In this document: positions 38,176 through 51,187 of the stretch, one piece after another
Position numbering within the stretch: position 1 is the stretch's first letter
Layout: every line of letters begins with the position of its first letter
Assembly (NCBI RefSeq): GCF_041296385.1
Contig: NC_091017.1
Span: forward strand, 49,722,214-49,786,213
Reading direction: 5' to 3'
Length of the DNA: 64,000 nucleotides
From: Aphelocoma coerulescens
Taxonomy: Eukaryota; Chordata; Aves; Passeriformes; Corvidae
The notes under the pieces: model-generated
Databases searched by the model: none
The model's input: only the letters and a program-made list of their open reading frames with translations
Told to the model about the DNA's origin: nothing
Position numbers and translations under genes: made by a program

Positions 38176-41100
38176 ATTGATTTTCTGAATTTTGCATAGC
38201 ATTAAAACCCATTTAAGATTCCAAAAGACATGCCAAAAAAAAAAAAAAAATGCAATGCATTTTGTTGAACCTAGGATACATCATAATAATGCCTTAGTTC
38301 CTATCAAAAAGAAAGTCAAAACCATAATTGGATAGAAATTCACAGAGTGTCAAAATTTTGACATTTGGGGCACTATTTTTGTCTGTTTGGTAATGCAAAG
38401 TGCTGCTTTCTCTTCACAGTGGTAAATTTAAAATTATCTCATTTGCTACTGTCTGTTTGAACTTTTCATTTCTCACCTTTCCTGTCAATCAGGGAATGTA
38501 GAAAGGGAAATAACTTATTGGTGATTGGACACACATAGCTTTAATCATCTGTCAGCTCCTGTAAATCAGCAGAAAGAACAGTCAAAGACTTAGTTCAAAA
38601 ACTGTAACCAAAGTGTCTAAAGCTATCCAGGTTTCTCTGATTGCTGGTTTTAATAAAAAAAGGAAAAAAAAAAAAAGATTAAAAGTCAAAGTAAAGTACA
38701 CTGGGTATCCAAAAATGTTAAATATGTAAGGAAGAGTTATAATGATCCTGCATGTAAAAGAATATCTATAACCTAATGGTTAATTAGACTTTGGAGAACA
38801 TAATGTGTGCAGAAATTTGGTTAAATGGAGAATATAACAAATTATTTCCTCTACCTGGGGTATTTGAATGTAGATACCATCAGTCCCATAAACTGGATTC
38901 TCACACTGGATACCCTCTCTGAGGCCAGCTGAGGCTACCCATTTCCATCTTCCTACCACCAGTCTAGTAAAAGAATTAAGAAAAACAGCTTGACAGAGAT
39001 TAGGCAGAAATAGTGTTTGAGATAGGTGAGGCTTTCTGTGTACTCACTGCTGTTAACTCCATAAATACATCTCTCTTTAAAACGTGGTGAGGAAACCAGA
39101 AGAAGGAGTAGTTACCTGCCATGCCTTGCTGCTGACATTCCCTGGCTCTTCCTGTATTTTGTCATCTTGCTTGTTCCATCCTGGCTGCAGAGCTCTGCCA
39201 GTGCTGGTGACAGCAGGGTGAGTCAGGGAGCAGTTTTTCTCTCTTGCCAAGCTACTGACAGCAGTAGCTTATTTTATTTTGGCAGTTCCTTTCCCACTTC
39301 TCAAGGCCTTTTTTCTTCTCTTGCTCATGCAACATTTACTTCCCTTTCATATTCTATAAGTATTTGCTCATATTATTGTTTACATCAACTTTTGTGCCAA
39401 GTGTTTACAAAGTTGGATGCGTTGCCTCTCTTCAGTCTGTAAAATCAGTGTCATTGTTAAAGGAATTCAAATAATTTTCCTAAGGGACCTATAATTTTTA
39501 AAAGTTTTTCATTCATGTCAGGAAATGAATTTCAAGTCAAAAGACAATTAAATGAATCCTGACAATGCAATTAAATCTTTTTCTTTGATGGATAAATCCC
39601 AAGGAATTTGATGAGAAACAAATAAAAGTAGTTATGAATTGTAGCTCCATTGTCTTTACAGAATAAAAAGAATGCAAATTAAGAGGCAGAGGCAGTCAGG
39701 AGCAAAACAACTCACTATATCATCAGCAGAGAAATTTATCTTCATTCTTCAAGTACATTCCTATCTTTTCTCCCATTGCTTTACTGTTCCTCCATGGATC
39801 AGTGGAAACATTAGAACTGATTTTTCCTCTTGAGGCATTGACAGAAGTAGTAATAAGATGCAATTCTGGTAATATCAGTGATTGACCAAACACAAAAATC
39901 ATGGAAGTATAGTTAAGATAGGGCCAAGGGCTCTCTTGTGTGGAAGTTGCCAAGGTCCCTTAGACGTGATGCACGTAGACATCACTCTGTCTGTCAAACA
40001 GGCACAGAGACCTTCAGGATCTAGCAATGACAATTAACAAGACAATGTAACAATTTCATGGGTTGCAGACAAAGTGAAGCAGATGCAGTTTGTTCAATCA
40101 GAATATCTACATGCTTAGAAAATAAACATCTGCAAAGTTTTTATTTACTTTAAAAGGTTTGAAGGGTGAAACAAGTGGCAGAATGTAGTTGAGGCTCGTA
40201 TTTTTATTGTTTCAGAACAATCAGGATGGCAAATTCTAGATCCCTGGACCTTTATTGTTAACACCTAGTCATAAATATTTTCTAATACATCAAAATGTTC
40301 TCACACACCTCATACACTGATTTTTGTGGGACTCTGAGGAGAAAGGAAGAACACTACAGCTATTTCCCCAGAAGCTGCATGCACTTACACATGACATGTC
40401 ACCAATCCTGACTGGGTGTGACCACAACCATAACAGCTAAAAATAAACGGGAAACAAAACATTTTGTGGGGAAAAAAAGAAATCTGTAGTCAATGATGTT
40501 TCATTATATTGTTGGGAAAACAACACTTATCAAGGCAAAGTAGAGAAGTTGTTGCTGTACAAACAGTGATCAGAGGGGAGAAAGGTCAGAAGGCAAAGAC
40601 TCCTGGCAGCAGAGTTCTACCACATCAATCTCGACCAAAAAATTATGCAGGTTATTACTTTAGAAACATATTGATAAGACAAGAAAAGCAGACACTATTC
40701 CACATGCTATCAGCATGGAAGAGATTTTTAGAATCAGATATTAGGAACCTTTAAATTGTTCAAGTTCCTTTATGAAATGATCAGCAGTTTTGCTCAAAAG
40801 TAACACATAGAAAGGAAGAAGATTATTCCCAACAGTTATATGCACTTTATAAATGTGTAGCTTTACTAAGCAGTAAAAGTTATCAAAAAGCATTTAAGAA
40901 AACATTAAAAACACATAAATAATCAAAAATGTGTTTACAATTTACAGCTAATTTCCTTGAAATATGTACACAATTTGTAATTCTGTCTAGCAGTTAAATT
41001 GTGCAACTGTCATTTTTTCCATGAAATATTTATGTGTAATTGAAAATGGTGGATAATTTTTCAATCATTACAGCTTATTAGACACAGCTTAGTAACACTG

Positions 41101-41240
41101 CCACTGAATTCAGTAGATTTGATACAATTCTAAGATAGACTCCAGCAGTTAATTACATTTAATGTGGAGAGGGTTCCATTTATTTGGTTTATTTTGTTTA
41201 TTTTATTTCACTTCATTTCACTTTATTATATTTTCAACTC
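38176..41240. other. AT-rich sequence with no recognised gene
   Basis: Nothing was assigned apart from an A16 run at 38235-38250. Frames are under 100 codons. Confidence 0.55.
38235..38250. repeat. Poly(A) tract, 16 A
   Basis: A run of 16 A about 95 bp after the pentanucleotide array ends. Confidence 0.9.
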
Positions 41241-41293
41241 ATTCTATTCTATTCTATTCTATTCTATTCTATTCTATTCTATTCTATTCTATT
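41241..41293 (+). repeat. (ATTCT)10 pentanucleotide microsatellite
   Basis: Ten perfect ATTCT units plus ATT, set in a longer degenerate TTTATT/TTTCA-rich stretch from about 41170. Confidence 0.97.
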
Positions 41294-44200
41294 AATTTTC
41301 TGCTTTATTTTATTGCTTTAACTGATCAATAGTTGCAAGTAGGCTCAGATTTTGGCATCTAAAACCTTCCATTTTCCTTGGCCATATTACATCTTACCAG
41401 TTACATGAGAAAACCACGACTGCGACCTGCACATTTCTCTAGGACAGGTGCTGCTACTTTTCATTCATTTTCTTGATGTTCATAGAAAAAGCTAAAATCT
41501 TTTATTCTTTTAGACAACTTCAGGGCCTACCTTTATTCAAGTTACAGAATCAATGGAATTCATAGGATTCAATATGAGAAATGTTGCAAAGTTTTCAGTA
41601 TTATTTCATTGAGATGAAATATTTGGAGCTCCGTAAGCACTTAAGTAACTGCTCCATATAGAATTTACTATGCCTTCTGAGAGCAAGCTCCCCCATTCTG
41701 GGCAGAGACACTTAGAGCTGTCTCCAGAGGCAGGAAACACTGCTGGTAAGGAAGGGGAGAGGTGGGGAAAGGCATAGTCCCTCCTCCAGAAGCCCTCCAG
41801 CCAGAGGAGCTGTAGGAGTGGTGTGCAAAAAAGAGCATGCTCCCTATTCCCTGAGTGTTGATGTGCTCCCTCTTTCCCTCATCCCTCCATATGTCAGCTG
41901 TGCCTGGACTGTTGGCTGCTCTTTGATCACTGAGATGGGTCCAGATAATGGTATCTACACCTGGTACAGGACAGGAAGCATAGCTGGGGAAAGGGAGTGG
42001 ATACCAAGTGGAGTGGCTATCCAGATTTGTGCTATATCCCTGCAGGGACTCAGAGAGGGCTTTGACAGGAGTTAGGTGATATCCACCTGGGTGGTTCTGC
42101 AGAGAGCAATACAACTGCAGGATGTCACCTACAGCTTCAGACCTCCCAGTAACTGAACCTGCCTTATTTTTATTTATTTATCTTTTTTTTTTTTTTTTTT
42201 ATTCTCACAAGATTTTCATTTCATTGCAATTAGAAAAAGGATGAAGGGTTTTAACATTTGGAGTTGCAAAGACAGTAGCATTCTTTAAAGTTCTTAGCAT
42301 TTTCTCTTAATCATTTTCTTTGTTAGCATAAAGGGAAAAGAAGGAAAGGGATTCAGCCACAGTACTGCTCAATAGTGTAACTACATCTCTCATCCTGGCA
42401 GCTTGCACCAGTACAACATACTTCATGAACAGTTACTTTGATGGACTGTGCCCCTGTGACATTGGACAAGAGCAGTAATGGCAGGCAGTAAGTCCATCAA
42501 AAGGATTCACATTGAAAAAGCAGCAGACCTTGTCAGAGGGTGACCTATGTGTGACGACATGACCATTAATTTTCTCTTCTGTAGTTTTTTTCCTTTTTGT
42601 TAGCAGATTAGTCTTAATTAAACACTAGCTGTTAGATCAAAGGGAACTAGATCAAAGAAGGAAAAAGCCCAATACATTTATGCTAAAGCATTTGGCATGA
42701 TACTTCCCCAAAAAACATGTGAAAAGTGTTATCTGACCATACACTTGTAGCCAAAACCTGAAAAATAAGAGCCTTGTCTTTATAGCTAGACTCCTGCAGA
42801 TTACCTCTTTGGTTTTTTTTCAAGTCATACAAACATCCCTTCCAGGACTGTCTCAGATAAAGGTATCCACTTATTGAGAATCAACCTGGAAGTGGTGCCT
42901 AGCTTCAATAATAAATACAAAATAGTCTTGCCCATGCTACAAATAAGCATCACTAGTTTAGGAGGCAAGTGAATTTGAAAATGATCAAGTGGAAATCTGA
43001 TCAAAGTTTTAAGAAGGATTTGACAAGAGAAGCAATTTTCCTTTGAGTTTGTATTCAGCTTTGAATCTCACTAGAACAGAGTTTTCATTTCACAGGCAGT
43101 CACTCACTGCACACCTGAGCTTTAAAATTTAATGAATGCATCCTTTTCAGGAGATTCTGGCAATAGCTCAGGTATATTAGTAAGTGGAATGATGTCAATC
43201 AGAAAAGGAAAAAAGAAGTGCAAGCAGTGTCTTTCATTGTTATGATCGTATTCATAGTTTCAAAGCTTCTGTGTTTTGAATTCTGGAACTCTTCTCTACT
43301 TTGAACAAAATACAACCACAAAATAAAGAGGAAACATATTAATTAATATAATATAATTAGTATAATTAGGAAGATAATAGATCTATCTAATTATACAATA
43401 GTATATTAATGAATATATGTATTTTAGGGAAAGTAATTTCAAATTAAAATAGCCAGTCCTAATTTTAATTTAGCTACTCTAAAACATGTAACTCGAGTCC
43501 AGCTTCTGTCAGCTTCTGATTAACACCTATACATTGCACCACTAGGATTTACAAACATGCTGGGGGTAAGGCCAGGGGTAATCTCATGAATAAAATACAG
43601 CTGAAGGAAATGGGCTCAGCTGATGGGAATAAAAGAGGAGAAGGAGGCACCTGAAGCTTCGCAGAGAGTAAGGAAGTCTTGGAGAGGTGGATGGTGTGGC
43701 TTCTACGAGCAGCGGTGTGACTGGTGTCAGGGAGACCTGTCTTCAGAAGTTGACCTCAGGGTTGGAGAGGGTTTTCTGGAGGGCAGAGGCTGTCCCAGGC
43801 ACAGCTGAGGAGCTTCAGCCCAGTGGTGGGATGGTAGTACTGGTATGTTGCTTTCTGAAAATTGTTTGTATATGAACATTCGTGTAAACCTTTCTTATAA
43901 CTTTATCAAAATAAGCACTCTTTGCATGTCCTGTTGACCCAGACCTTTTTGTGTTATGCTGGGAACTGACAGGAAAAAAAAAAACTCTCCTTGTGAGAAT
44001 TGCTGTATAGCCATGTGAAGCCATTTCAAGTGCTGTGTCTATCTGAAATTCCCGATTTTCTTGATCAGAGATAGCTGAAATTAAGTTGTTTCTATTCTCT
44101 CCTTGAAGTTAGGATGACAAAGCCATGCAGTTTTTAAAGGCTAAGTTTTATGGGGGTACTCTGACTAAGAATGTGGAGCTGCTATAAAAATGGACCAACA

Positions 44201-47200
44201 CATGTCATCTAACCCAGAGTGATCCTTTCCACTGTATCCATGCACAGTGGATGCTTTTCTTAGATCTCACTAAACTATATGGTCTCTTGTGTTCTCCTTG
44301 GAAAGGTTGGGCTCTAACATATCTGGGTTTTAGGTATGTATCTTCTCTCTTCTGCTTCTTAAGAGTGCCTTAAATGTCAGTCTGTGCTGTAGATACTCTG
44401 CACCCTTTGCCTCTCCTCAGCCTGCTGCCTGACACTGTGCCAGCAGAGGAGGCGCAGCACCTTTGGAGAGCGAGCCCTGTCCTTTGCTCTGGGGTTGTGT
44501 CTGGCTGGGAGCAAAGCAGCCTGTACCTTCCATCACAACACATGTGGCATGCAACTACATGTAGATGCAGAGGAAAAGCAGTATAAAGATGCATTGATTT
44601 TTTTTTAAGTTTTTTTGATCACCTGTATTTTATTAATTTACATTCCAGTTACCTTTACTATCTCCTGGAGCTCACATCTGCTTGCAAATACTGGAAACTC
44701 ATAGCTTGCATTTCTAATTGAAAATTTTGCATGTTTTTATGTTTCATGTTGCCTGTTCTCTTCTATCATTGTAGTCCTGTGTTGAAACTAATAACTGAAA
44801 TGGAAAGTAGTACAGGAGACATGTAACGATAAAGTTGCTTTATATCGTGAGACTTGTAAGCTTTATTTAATTTCTTTATGAGAAGCACTAATCACTCTTG
44901 TTCTTGCCATGACACTTTTTATTAGGACTTTGAAGATGATACTGATAATTAGTGCAAATGTGTGCCTGCTGGAAGCATGAATGAAGAACTCAGACTGGAA
45001 GTCTCCTAAACTAAGAAAATTAGAAGCCAATCAATTACTCTGAAGTAGGAAGACAACTACTTTGCATAAGAAAATATTAATGTAAAATGTAATTGTTGCT
45101 TTTTTATAAGCCAGGACTATTCATTATTTTGTACCTCATAAAGCTGTAATCCTAATTACAAAGAAGGCTACATGTCAGATCCACAAGCCAAATTACTCCT
45201 ACAGTTGTTCTGTTAAATCACATGTAGCATCCTTGCTGTACAGAGTATGTGCTGAATGAGCTCTTCCCAGACATTTCCTATCACCAGTACTATGTACAAA
45301 CTCAATTTTGTGTTCTGTCTTGCAAAAATAGCGCAGTTGGGTTCTTTGTGTGTGTTTTGGCACTGAACACTAAATGCCAGCAGTTCCTTACATCATACAT
45401 AGATTTCTAGTTTTACTCATGTTATTTAGGAGTAGACTTATCTGTTACATACCTGAATACCAGATATTGTTGACTGCAACTAACCTGTGGAAGTTTAAAT
45501 AAAGGATTATCAACACATAGCGTATCTGAATGCAAATAATATTTATGGGGAGAATGAAACTTAATTCCATTATTTCTTCATAATGCAAATATTGGTTTGG
45601 GAAGTATAGCAAGTAGACTCCAGGAAAGCTTACATGGATATACTTGTTATTTAATTGCAGCTAGCATGTGGTAATTGAGAGCTGGTGTGTATTAAGAGCA
45701 CATTTTGTACCTGTAATTTATCTCTAAATCCACTGACATAACAATGTTATAAATCTAAATATTGAGCAGTACCCTTACTTTTAGACTTCTGACATTCCTG
45801 GGAGTACTGCTGCTTGCCTTGCCCCATCTGAAAATTGTGCTGAAAGCTAGTCTGTTTCAAGCCATTTTGTTATACATCTTCATTTATCTCTATTATCTTG
45901 CCTAGTTTTTTATCTTTATTAATACATGACACAGTAGAGCACCTTTCTGTGCTGATTTATATTAGTGTCACAAAAATTGCAGCCTGCAAAAAGGAAATTC
46001 CTCCCCTCAGGAGGATGATAAATATCTACTTAAGCCTGTAATGACATTAAATGTTAATGTTTTCCTGAAATGAATCAGACAGAAGAAGTGTTTAAAGGAA
46101 GTGTGACCCAGAAAGCACAACCAGTTGAAACAAAAGTCTCTTAATGCACTTCTTCAGGTACCCCTCAGTGTGAATGACACTTGAATGTACCAAGCCACTT
46201 TAGAAAGAAAAGTGATGATACTTGTGCACTAAGAGCAGTAGGGAGTCTCTTGAAGGAACAGTGAATTTGGAGGGGTTTGTAATATACCTAAATTTTGGCA
46301 AGAAAGCAAGCTGAAAGAAAGATCATTAAATTAGGGGATTTTAAGAAAAGGAAGGTTTAATATGGGATAGTGGACTCCTTGGTTTATTGTGTTATGCCTT
46401 GTAATACTATGCACCTCTTTTGATGAGCTCTTAGTGATCAAAATAGGTTTTTCAGTTTTTCATGAAACTAAATTTTATTATAAACAGAGTTTCCTAAGGC
46501 ATTCAAATGTCCCTGAATACATAGGGAAAAAGGTGTAGGTTATTTGGTGTTGCTCTGAGGAAAAAAATTCTAATGAGTGAGTTAAAAAGAAATGTGAAAA
46601 TTAATATTTTGATAGTTCAGGGGTTTTACCAGCTGGTTGGTTTGTTGATGGTGACTAACGTATCCTTGAACAGACTTGTAGCATCTCTCTTGTTTTGGAC
46701 TTTTTTAATGGGTATGAACAGTAGGATGTGAGTAACCATGACTTGTCTGTTAGAGAACATTGATGTCTTGAGCACACCTGAGAAAACATGTAGATTTTGG
46801 ATATTTTCTAGCAGGAGTCTCTGTGGGGACAGATGTCTTAGGACCTTATGATATTTTGATATTTACCTATGTAGCCATTTAAGACTAATTTTCTTGACCC
46901 TCTTGAGAATTGCCTTACCTGGCAACAGTTTAAAACACGAAAAAAACCTTTTTCTAGATCTGTGGCTAGATTTTTCAGTGTCTTTCTCCCTTAACTATAT
47001 GTTATAGTGGCTTTGTTCACTGTCATAATGCACTAGCATGAATGCTTTCACTGTTTTGATTCTGTGAACTAAAATGCAGCCTTCAGATTTGCTGTAATGT
47101 GTATGCCTGTGGTTTAGACACTTTTTTTTTTTGTGAAACCAGTCTGGGGAAGGAGCTACAGGCCCAGCAGGAAATCTTCCTTCGAGGAAATTCCAGTAAC

Positions 47201-50200
47201 ATAGCTCTTGCATGAGAGCTGAGCACTGCTGGGCTAAAGGTTTTGACGGATGTGATTACAAGAAGGGATATAGGATGAAGTTGTACCATAACTGTCAGTA
47301 AAGTCTTGAGGCATTTAAAATGCTCATTAAAATTCTCAGAACTTATAAAAATTTCTAAATAACTGAGCTGTGAGGGTATGTTTGAAATGAACCTACAATA
47401 GCTTCAGGACGGAGGCAGCATTATAAAGCAATGAACTGTGACTATATCCTGCTCTCCCTGAATGAGAAATGCTTACTCTGCTCTTTCTGCATATTCTCTG
47501 TATTCGAGCTTTTGTTGCATTATATGCTAATCAAACATCTTAGGTGCAAGTAATTTCAGTGTTTTCATTAAAAATTCTGTTTGCAAACTTAATTTTTGCA
47601 GAGCTGTATCTGTTATTCTGTTGTGCTTTAAGCCTGTCCTACAGAAACAAATGGGCTGCTTTGGAAGATCTCTGGACTGATGTGACTGTACAGCAGAGGC
47701 TGATTTTTAGCTTTTTTTCCTCTTGGTATTTTATAATATGTAAACTGTGGAAAGGAAAGATCATTCTGCTTCAAAGGGCAGGGGGATTGGGCCAGCCCAG
47801 CCCTCTTCTGAGAGTATCACCTTAGGAGGAGACCAGCAGGGAAGCTGGTAAGGAAGAGAGGCTGCTTGGGTCAGGCAGTCATGGGTTACATGAGTAAGAG
47901 GGCACGGAGCTTTGGCCTGGGGCTGGACACTTCTGAGTTAATGGAATTCTCTGAGAAGTCACAGAACACACTAGTCGAGCTCTGTGGCTCTTGCTTAAAA
48001 GTGGTGAGTCGGAGATTCAAGAGCCTGGAGAAAACAGGGCATCTGAGCAGCAATTATCAGATGAGGATTTTAAGTGCCATAGGAGTTGGGCCATCAAACT
48101 TTCCAAGAGGGCTCTATCCAAGAGGGAGGTGGGGGAAAGAATTGGTTAAACACAGCTGAGGAGAGTGAGAAATTATAGAAAAGGAAGCACTAAAGGCTGT
48201 TCAGCACCAGGTACGATTATTCCTAGCTTGAAATGCCTTGACTAGGGAGGACTTTTTATTGGCACAGATAGATGGCCAAATCCAAACTCAGAATTGAGGT
48301 GATTTATGACTTGCCATTAGATGTGCTGGTGGTAGATAGCCCTCTTGAGGGCAAAAACTGGCTACAACCTTCTTCTAATACAAACAATAACTTCCACTAG
48401 CTTTGACCAATGAAAATGGTTTCAGATAAATAAGCAGCTCTGTTTACCTTCACTCTGCTAAATTACGCCATTGCTAATGAAAATACATACTTTTACAAAA
48501 CAAACAACCTGAACAGGACTCTATCAGCTCTTTAAACACAATGTAAAGCTTCCTGTTCTCTATTCTTAAAACCAAAGAATGAAACTCCTGCACCAAGTGT
48601 TACTGGAGGGGAAACAAATACTTATGGAAGTGTGTGCTCTACAGCCTAGATAAACTCTTATTTTGCACTGTTTTTGCCTGAAGCGCTCCTTGGTAATGAC
48701 TTACCTTGAGGCTTTTTTTTCCTCTCTAGAGTAAGACTCCTGGAGCAAAAATGTAACTATTAGAAGATAAAACAAAGCTTTCCAACTTTGGAACTTCTAA
48801 GGCTTCTTCATTACTTTGTATACTTGTGATGCATTTTTAAAATGCAAGGCAGAAAGGCTAAATACAAACCAGAAAAATACTCCCTATTTAATTCAAGTAC
48901 TTCTAGAGGCACCAGCACAGCATAATGTTATGAAAGTTACTAATCTCAAAATATACAAACCCATGTTAATGCCCGGTAAAAACATCCCTTGCAAATAGAA
49001 GATGATGCTTCTTTGGGCATCATCCACTTATTGTGTTGCAAAAAGAAATTTTGGGTTGCTTATTCATGTCACCTATCTGCTGCATAGTAGTATAGCTAAC
49101 TGGGGTAAATGGAGGACATGGAATTTAAATTTTTAGCATAGGTAACATAAAATTAAAAACAACTCCATGAAGCTCTGTTCCCCTGTCTCTGTATAACAAT
49201 GTCAAGGAAACTTAAAGACTTGAGTTGCTTGACCTACCCTATCTTTATGGTTGATGAGGGTTCAGTCTGCCACGTGACAGAAGACAAAAAGCTCTGAACT
49301 TGCACAGCTTTTAGTGTATGTGGCATGTATCCACACTTCAGAGAAAAACAGAATGTTCCTGTTCATACATGGACTGTGCATAGGGGAATGTCTGCTCTTG
49401 GATTTGAGATGTTCTAACAAGAAGTCTTTTCATTAAGAACTCCTAATGAGGCATTCTTTTGTACATGTATGTGTTCACCTGGAAATGAAAGATATGGGGG
49501 TCAAAATCCTCTAGGAGAGAAACATAGGGGGTTAATAAAATCTCCATAGCCTCAACAAGTATATAAAATCTTCAATTCACACTAGAGCATACATCTGTAT
49601 TACATTTTTCTCTTGAATGTAGTCCTTCAGTACTACCAAACAGAGAGAGCAAAATCATACTCAGCTGTTTGTGTATTATGAAGAATTGGAAGAATAACTC
49701 CCAGAATTTCTAACTTACTCTAAGGTTATCTTAAATCATTTAACAATGAAGTCCTGTATTTGTGTGTGACTCTGCCTGATGAGACACCTGTGATTAGGTG
49801 GAGATCATTTCTAGGTCCTTAAGAGGACACTGAACGTTGTTAATGTCACATAACATCACTGTGGAGAGAGATTTATTTGGCTTTTCTGAAGAGTATCTGG
49901 AGCTAAATTAAAATTCAAAAAAGAATTGTGATTCTTTTTAGTTTTTTTTATGTTTTCTTTGCAACTTCGATTCCAGGGTTTTGCTTCTATGAACCCCCTA
50001 TACTTTAATCCTCAAATATGGATTTCTTTTATTACAAGTTTGTAGGTGTCAACTACTGCAAGCGTTAAATAGTGAAAATGCCATTAAGTTTTTGATACCA
50101 TACTCCTGCTCATTTAGAATCTGAGTACTCTTAAGAGACACTTCTTGCTTAACTCCACCTTCAGGTTTATTTAATTTTCATCTAAATGGTCCCTTTAATA

Positions 50201-51187
50201 ACATTATTCCAATTACATAAACATCTAGTTAAAAAACTAACAGTGTGCAAGAAAACATACAAGTTCCTCAAATACAGTTAGCTTTGTGTAAAAACTTTGA
50301 GGCCTGTGATACAGAAACAGGACACAAATAAGAAGCTCCTGATACATAAGGATGAAAGAAAATGGAGCTAATGGTTTGCATATGCTTGCAAAGGTCTGTA
50401 GAAAGGTAACTAAACCTGAGGGTGAGAGGAAGCATGCATGCCTGGTAGCATACAGCACAGCATGTATAAAACAAATGGAGGACTCTGTGTTGCCTGCTGT
50501 CTGTAGACTTGCAGTTCTTCCTGCCTCTGCTCCAGCTGTGTTTCTCACTGCTTTGGTTTATTCTTTAAACCAAACTCCAGCCTAGCTTAACAAAACACAG
50601 TCCGTATACTACTGTGAAAGCTATAGTTATTAGGGTGACAAGCTCATAGCACTGGAATTTATCACTTATAAAATACAACAGGAACTGAGTTATCAGTTCC
50701 TTATGAATGCTCCAGGAAGGAAAGACTTCTAACTTCTGACAAACAGTATTCACTCCTGGTCTTCATAACATCTTGTGCATTTGCATAAGAGGACCTGCAG
50801 ATTTCTGATTCATCACACATGGTGATGAGTGGTCTTGAAGCTGTTAATGACACATTTATGTACATATTTTAAAACATAATAGCATGTATTCTTGTCACTC
50901 AGCACTTGAGATCCAAATACACTATTGTATGTATTCATGTTCTTCTAATTTTTGTACTTTTTTATTGACAGGGTTTGCCTGACCACATGCTTTGGGATTG
51001 GGGTCTTTTGAAATGCTTTTTATCCTCCTGAGCTCTGCCAATACCTGTGTCTGCCTCCTTTTTTATTGCTGCTGCTTTCCAGGCCTGCTTATTTGTGCTG
51101 TCAAGAGAACAAAAGTTGCAGTAGATCATACAGGTCTCATTTCAGGTCTCCCTTCTCCTTCACAGCTCTTAATGAGCTCACAGAATG
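41294..51187. other. Mostly AT-rich sequence with unassigned GC-richer patches
   Basis: No gene was recognised. Three GC-richer patches stand out against the flanks: about 41660-42150 (with a 148-codon minus-strand frame of no known type), about 43560-43860, and about 47750-48170. Such patches could be old transposon remnants, but I could match none of them. A T18 run lies at 42183-42200. Confidence 0.5.
42183..42200. repeat. Poly(T) tract, 18 T
   Basis: A run of 18 T. Read on the minus strand it is AGAATAAAA followed by A's, the form of a retrocopy tail. No parent gene sequence could be recognised upstream on that strand. Confidence 0.85.

Noticed and set aside
36732..38212. Frames of 410-482 codons on both strands, proline/serine/phenylalanine-rich or glycine/arginine/lysine/glutamate-rich
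   Set aside because: They are the direct result of a pentamer array that contains no stop in those frames. Several overlap on the same DNA, and the start codons lie just outside the array by chance.
43360..43396. 10-bp inverted repeat GTATAATTAG / CTAATTATAC
   Set aside because: The flanking sequence is almost purely A/T, where such pairing is expected by chance.
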